A stretch of DNA of 50,014 bases from Candidatus Rokubacteria bacterium 13_1_40CM_69_27 (GTDB taxonomy: Bacteria > Methylomirabilota > Methylomirabilia > Rokubacteriales > CSP1-6): positions 1 to 50,014 of the forward strand of contig MNEF01000044.1 of assembly GCA_001917535.1 (NCBI GenBank), given 5' to 3'. The notes beneath the pieces are model-generated. The model was given only the letters and a program-made list of their open reading frames with translations. It searched no databases and was not told where the DNA came from. Of this stretch, positions 46,435 through 50,014 are shown in pieces. A program made the position numbers and the translations under genes. Every line of letters begins with the position of its first letter. The stretch's first letter is position 1.

Positions 46435-48147
46435 ATGCGCAAGCGAGCGTCCGTGGAGAGCGTGGCCGAGGCGTATCTGGAGCTGCTGGCGGCGCGCCGG
46501 GTGGAGTACTTCTTCGGCAACGCCGGGACCGACTTCGCGCCCATCATCGAGGCCTACGCCCGACGGGAGGCCCAAGGGCAGGTGCTGCCGCGCCCCATCA
46601 CCGTCCCCCACGAGATCCCCGCCGTCGCGATGGCCCACGGCTACGCCATGGTCACTGGGCGCCCCCAGGTGGTCATGGTCCACGTCACCGTGGGGACCGC
46701 CAACGCGCTGGGCGGCATCATCAACGCCGCGCGCTCCCGCGCGCCGATCCTCATGTCGGCCGGGCGGACGCCGATCACCGAGGGCGGCCTGCCCGGCGCC
46801 CGCAACCGCCACATCCACTGGGCACAGGAGTCGTTCGACCAGGCGGCGACGGTGCGCGAGTACGTCAAGTGGGACTACGAGCTGCGCCTGGGCGGCCAGC
46901 TCGAGACGGTGGTGGACCGCGCGCTCGCCATCGCCCGGAGCGCGCCGGCCGGTCCGGTCTACCTGACGCTGCCCCGGGAGGTGCTGTCCGAGCGGATGTC
47001 CGAGATCGAGTACTTCGATCCGCCGCGCCTGGCCCCCGCCTCGGCTCAGGTCGCCGATGTGGCCACGGTCGAGGAGGCGGCGCGGATCCTCGCCGGCAGC
47101 CGCAACCCGCTGGCCATCGTGAAGTCGTCGGGGCGCGACCCGGCGGCGGTGGAGCCGCTGGTGGCGGTGGCCGAGGCTCTCGGCATGCCGGTCTTCGAGC
47201 AGTTCTCCACGCACCTCTGCTTCCCGCAGACCTATCCGCTCTACCTCGGCGGCGACCCCGCGCCCCACTTTGCCGAGGCGGACGCGATCGTGGTCGTGGA
47301 GGCCGATGCGCCCTGGTATCCCGACCTCACGTCGCCACGCCCGGAGGCCCCGGTGATCCAGATCGGGGAGGACCCGCTCTACTCGCGCTATCCGATCCGC
47401 GGCTTCGCCGTCGACGTCGGGCTGGCGGGCGCGCCCCGCCTCACCCTGGCGGCGCTGGCGGCCGCGTTGCGGCGGGCGCCAATGGATGAGCGCGTGATCG
47501 CCGAGCGCCGAGCGCGCTGGGAAGCCGAGCACCGGCGGCTCGTGGAGGCGTGGGCGGCGCACGCGCAGGCGGTGCGGAACGATCGTCCCATCGACATGAC
47601 GTGGCTCTCGCGCTGCGTGGGCGACGTCATCGACGAGCGCACGATCGTCATCAACGAGTACGACCTCGACATGACGCAGATGCGGCTCGCGGTGCCCGGC
47701 AGCTACTTCAGCCAGTCGCCGGCCTCCGGTCTCGGCTGGGGGCTCGGCGCCGCGCTGGGGGCCAAGCTCGCCGCGCCCGAGAAGACCGTCATCTGCTGCG
47801 TGGGCGACGGCGCCTACATCTTCGGAGTGCCGACGGCCGCGCACTGGGTGGCCCGGGCCCACAACCTCCCCGTGCTCTTCGTCATCTTCAACAACCGCGC
47901 GTGGAACGCGGTGAAGCGCGCGGTGCAGTCCCACGCGCCCGAGGGCTGGTCGGTGCGCACCAAGTCGATGCCACTGAGCGACCTCGATCCGGCGCCCGAC
48001 TACGAGCTGATCTGCCAGGCCTGCGGCGGCTGGGGTGAGCGCGTGGAGGATCCAGCGGCGCTGCCCGAGGCGCTTCAGCGGGCGCTGCGCGTCGTGCGCG
48101 AGGAGAAGCGCCAGGCCCTGCTCAACGTGATCTGCAAGAAGCCGTGA
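46435..48147 (+). CDS. Thiamine-diphosphate-dependent enzyme (acetolactate synthase-like)
   Basis: A 570-residue ThDP enzyme of the acetolactate synthase/benzoylformate decarboxylase superfamily. The N-terminal pyrimidine-binding domain has FFGNAGTDFAPIIEAY and the catalytic glutamate E60 in ITVPHEIPAVAMAHGYAM. The pyrophosphate domain has CCVGDGAYIFGVPTAA followed by VIFNNRAW (GDG to NN). It may be a decarboxylase or C-C ligase; nothing specific to acetolactate synthase is linked (no ilvN). It is coupled by a GTGA/ATG junction to an amidohydrolase, suggesting that both act on one carboxylate. Confidence 0.88.
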   Translation: MRKRASVESVAEAYLELLAARRVEYFFGNAGTDFAPIIEAYARREAQGQVLPRPITVPHEIPAVAMAHGYAMVTGRPQVVMVHVTVGTANALGGIINAARSRAPILMSAGRTPITEGGLPGARNRHIHWAQESFDQAATVREYVKWDYELRLGGQLETVVDRALAIARSAPAGPVYLTLPREVLSERMSEIEYFDPPRLAPASAQVADVATVEEAARILAGSRNPLAIVKSSGRDPAAVEPLVAVAEALGMPVFEQFSTHLCFPQTYPLYLGGDPAPHFAEADAIVVVEADAPWYPDLTSPRPEAPVIQIGEDPLYSRYPIRGFAVDVGLAGAPRLTLAALAAALRRAPMDERVIAERRARWEAEHRRLVEAWAAHAQAVRNDRPIDMTWLSRCVGDVIDERTIVINEYDLDMTQMRLAVPGSYFSQSPASGLGWGLGAALGAKLAAPEKTVICCVGDGAYIFGVPTAAHWVARAHNLPVLFVIFNNRAWNAVKRAVQSHAPEGWSVRTKSMPLSDLDPAPDYELICQACGGWGERVEDPAALPEALQRALRVVREEKRQALLNVICKKP

Positions 48148-48161
48148 TGGAGGAGCAGACC

Positions 48162-49172
48162 ATGACCATCATCGATGCCGACGGGCACGTGACCGAGTCT
48201 CAGGAACAGCTCGCCAAGTACCTCGACGAGCCCTATCGCCGGCGGCCGCAGGCGTTCCCGTGGTTCCCGCAAGACGGCTGGGACCGGCGCCTGCTGGGGA
48301 CGCTGGGGCAATTCGCCGGTACGGCCGATGCCTGGCTGAGCGCGCTCGACAAGGGCGGCATGGAGGCGACGGTTCTCTATCCCACGCTCGGGCTTTTCAT
48401 GAGCTTTCTCCGCGACCGCCAGTGGGCGGTGGCCCTCTGCCGCGCCTACAACACCCTCATGCACGAGGAGTTCATCAAGGTGAGCCCGCGCCTCAAGGCC
48501 GTCGCGCTGCTGCCCGTGCAGGACCCGGAGGCGGCGGCGAAGGAGCTCCGGCGGGCGGTGCGCGAGCTGGGCCACGTGGGCGCCATGCTGGCCGCCGACG
48601 GCAGCCATGTGCTCGGCGACGAGCGGTTCGCGCCCATCTACGAGGAGGCGCAGCGGCTCGGTGTGATGCTGGGCGTCCACGCCTCCGGCTCGCACCTGGG
48701 CGGCAGCGGCGTGGAGTTCTTTCCGCGCTTCATCCAGGCCCACACCTGCTCGCACGCCTTCGGCCAGATGCGCCAGCTCACGTCCATCGTCTTTGAGGGC
48801 ATTCCCGAGCGCTTCCCCGATCTCAAGATCGCCTTCCTGGAGGCCGGGTGCGGGTGGGCGCCCTACTGGATGGAGCGGATGGACGACGAGTACGCCAAGC
48901 GCGCCGTCGAGGCGCCCGTGCTGAAGAAGAAGCCCAGCGAGTACGTGCGGAGCGGCACCATCTACTTCTCGTGCGAGGCCGACGAGTGGCTGCTGCCGCA
49001 GGCCATGAAGCTGGTGGGCGAGAACCAGATCGTCTACGCCTCCGACTTCCCGCACTGGGACAACAGCTACCCGCAATCGCTCGACGAAATCCGGGAGCGG
49101 GGCGATCTCACGGACAAGCAGAAGCAAAAGATCCTCGGCGACAACGCCCGGCTGCTCTACGGACTCTCGTGA
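48162..49172 (+). CDS. Amidohydrolase (Amidohydro_2 family)
   Basis: A 336-residue metal-dependent hydrolase or decarboxylase. It opens TIIDADGHVTESQEQLAKYL and contains the ligand His in VMLGVHASGSHLGG, FPDLKIAFLEAGCGWAPYW, and the terminal Asp in IVYASDFPHWDNSYP. I prefer ATG 48162, which has GGAGGAG seven bases before it, over in-frame GTG 48144 and ATG 48147. It is distinct from the amidohydrolase at 39210 (N-terminal DGH versus FPHI). The stop overlaps the ATG of the next gene. Confidence 0.88.
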   Translation: MTIIDADGHVTESQEQLAKYLDEPYRRRPQAFPWFPQDGWDRRLLGTLGQFAGTADAWLSALDKGGMEATVLYPTLGLFMSFLRDRQWAVALCRAYNTLMHEEFIKVSPRLKAVALLPVQDPEAAAKELRRAVRELGHVGAMLAADGSHVLGDERFAPIYEEAQRLGVMLGVHASGSHLGGSGVEFFPRFIQAHTCSHAFGQMRQLTSIVFEGIPERFPDLKIAFLEAGCGWAPYWMERMDDEYAKRAVEAPVLKKKPSEYVRSGTIYFSCEADEWLLPQAMKLVGENQIVYASDFPHWDNSYPQSLDEIRERGDLTDKQKQKILGDNARLLYGLS

Positions 49173-49681
49173 TGGAGCTGGTCGGCCGGATGCTGGACGG
49201 CTCGATCCCCTACGATCCGAAGGGGGCGCTGCCGAGGCCGGGCCTGTTCGGGGACCACCTGCGCCAGGACGAGAAGATCGAGCACCTGCAGCGCGTGCCG
49301 CTGCTCTCCGGCTGCACGCAGCGGCAGCTCCGCTCCATCGCCCGGATCGCCGAGGTCCGGGAGGTGCCCGCCGGCACCGTGCTCACGCGTACCGGCGAGC
49401 CGGGAGAGGAGTTCTTCGTCATCATCGACGGCAAGGCCCGGGTGGAGGTGTCGGCGCGCAAGCGCGTGCGTCTGAGGCCCGGCGACTTCTTCGGCGAGAT
49501 GAGCATGCTCGACGGGGGTCCGCGCTCGGCCACGGTGGTGGCGGAGACGGCGCTCCGGCTGCTCGTCATCAAGCGCCGCGACTTCTCCCTCCTGCTGAGC
49601 AAGGCCTCGGATCTGACGCGCAGCCTGCTCACCGTACTGTCGCAGCGCGTGCGGCAGGCCGAGCAGGCCCTGAACGCCTGA
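49172..49681 (+). CDS. Cyclic-nucleotide-binding domain protein
   Basis: A 169-residue protein consisting essentially of one cNMP-binding domain, starting in a TGATG overlap. After about 35 residues comes LQRVPLLSGCTQRQLRSIAR, then TRTGEPGEEFFVIIDGKARV and the phosphate-binding cassette FGEMSMLDGGPRSATVV, which keeps the Glu and Arg that bind cyclic nucleotides. No HTH domain follows, so it is not a CRP-type regulator by itself. Fused to a metabolic operon, it may tie enzyme or transport activity to cAMP, possibly made by cyclases such as that at 28095. The 49682-49794 gap contains only a short coding-like tail (DLSLEELLAIVDRYRRP) without start. Confidence 0.87.
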   Translation: MELVGRMLDGSIPYDPKGALPRPGLFGDHLRQDEKIEHLQRVPLLSGCTQRQLRSIARIAEVREVPAGTVLTRTGEPGEEFFVIIDGKARVEVSARKRVRLRPGDFFGEMSMLDGGPRSATVVAETALRLLVIKRRDFSLLLSKASDLTRSLLTVLSQRVRQAEQALNA

Positions 49682-49794
49682 CCGGTGGCGCCGGCCCCGG
49701 AGCGCGAGCGGGAGATCGTGATCTGTCACTCGAGGAGCTGCTCGCAATCGTCGATCGCTATCGCCGTCCCTGACCGCTCCACGCCCCGCGCCGG

Positions 49795-50010
49795 CTACTC
49801 TTCCTCGTCGTTCTCGTCATGCTCCTCGGCCCCCGGCGCCTCCGGTGCGTGGGGCGCGCGGTGGAGCTGCCCGGGCGTGGCCAGCCAGTCGCTCTCGACC
49901 CAGCGTAGCGCCTTGCGGAGCGCCGCCTCCACGGCCGGCCGGTCGCCGGCCTCCAGCGCGATCAGCGCTTCCGAGAGCAGATCCTGTAATTCGAAGTGCC
50001 GCACGTCCAT
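49795..50010 (-). CDS. Small ORF with acidic C-terminal tail
   Basis: A 71-residue ORF from ATG 50010, four bases from the window edge; a longer form starting outside cannot be excluded. The first 45 residues look helical (FELQDLLSEALIALEAGD, AALRKALRWVESDWLA), and the end is strongly acidic (EEHDENDEEE). No family recognised. Confidence 0.5.
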   Translation of the reverse strand: MDVRHFELQDLLSEALIALEAGDRPAVEAALRKALRWVESDWLATPGQLHRAPHAPEAPGAEEHDENDEEE

Positions 50011-50014
50011 CAGC

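Noticed and set aside
49682..49794. Short coding-like tail DLSLEELLAIVDRYRRP
   Set aside because: No start codon or ribosome-binding site in frame; too short to support as a gene.
1..50014. Horizontal-transfer signs, insertion sequences, phage or tRNA-linked islands
   Set aside because: GC content and codon style look even by eye throughout. I saw no transposase, integrase, tRNA or flanking repeats.

Overview
The window is about 50 kb of very GC-rich, gene-dense bacterial chromosome. Its long antisense and off-frame ORFs are typical of roughly 70% GC coding DNA. I see no tRNA, rRNA, CRISPR array, insertion sequence or phage gene. The gene content suggests Candidatus Rokubacteria/Methylomirabilota or a similar uncultured soil or subsurface lineage: UbiD decarboxylases beside TAXI-type TRAP transporters, several ACMSD-like amidohydrolases, a cyclase-AAA-TPR regulator, Tat-secreted solute-binding proteins, and RicT linked to tmk, holB and metG. 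That assignment is inferred from gene families, not from a marker gene.

Region 1 (1-7755) is mainly housekeeping. After the start of a selenium-binding-protein-like gene (minus, cut by the window edge) comes a coupled run tmk - holB - ricT - metG - small ORF - DUF5924-like membrane protein - tatD - M28 peptidase. Region 2 (7785-15022) holds a DUF2007-like gene, a lone xanthine dehydrogenase/CoxL-type large subunit, a homogentisate-dioxygenase-like cupin coupled to a luciferase-like monooxygenase, a zinc-ribbon/LURP-one-like membrane protein, a GNAT and a rhomboid protease. A pair of REP-like hairpin elements follows.

Region 3 (15226-26970) contains a P1 peptidase with two unknown genes upstream, a small membrane coiled-coil protein, a decayed phasin-like ORF, and hisC and glnD back to back on overlapping promoters. 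Next is one continuous ORF joining a CDP-alcohol phosphatidyltransferase to a Slt-type lytic transglycosylase. A universal stress protein, a Pat-like acetyltransferase and an M48-like lipoprotein with an abnormal zinc motif complete the region. Region 4 (27094-31993) has small secreted proteins, a VOC protein and a 1187-residue zinc-ribbon/adenylate-cyclase/AAA/TPR regulator.

Region 5 (32097-41419) is the main accessory cluster: two tandem UbiD decarboxylases, two tandem TAXI binding proteins, a fused TRAP permease, an ACMSD-like amidohydrolase and a P450, mostly joined by 4-base start/stop overlaps. It looks like an import, decarboxylation and oxidation pathway for an unidentified aromatic or unsaturated acid. 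Region 6 (41699-50010) has a secreted 45-bp-repeat protein, a peptide-type ABC importer (minus), and a divergent coupled operon of a thiamine-diphosphate enzyme, an amidohydrolase and a cyclic-nucleotide-binding protein. A short acidic-tailed ORF ends the window.

A recurring small-scale signal is a -10-like hexamer 6-9 bases before the start codon of several operon-leading genes (xdh-like gene, 17887 gene, hisC, glnD, M48-like gene, cyclase). This suggests that leaderless transcripts are common in this organism. The other main points of interest are the phosphatidyltransferase-transglycosylase fusion and the UbiD/TAXI/TRAP/P450 cluster.
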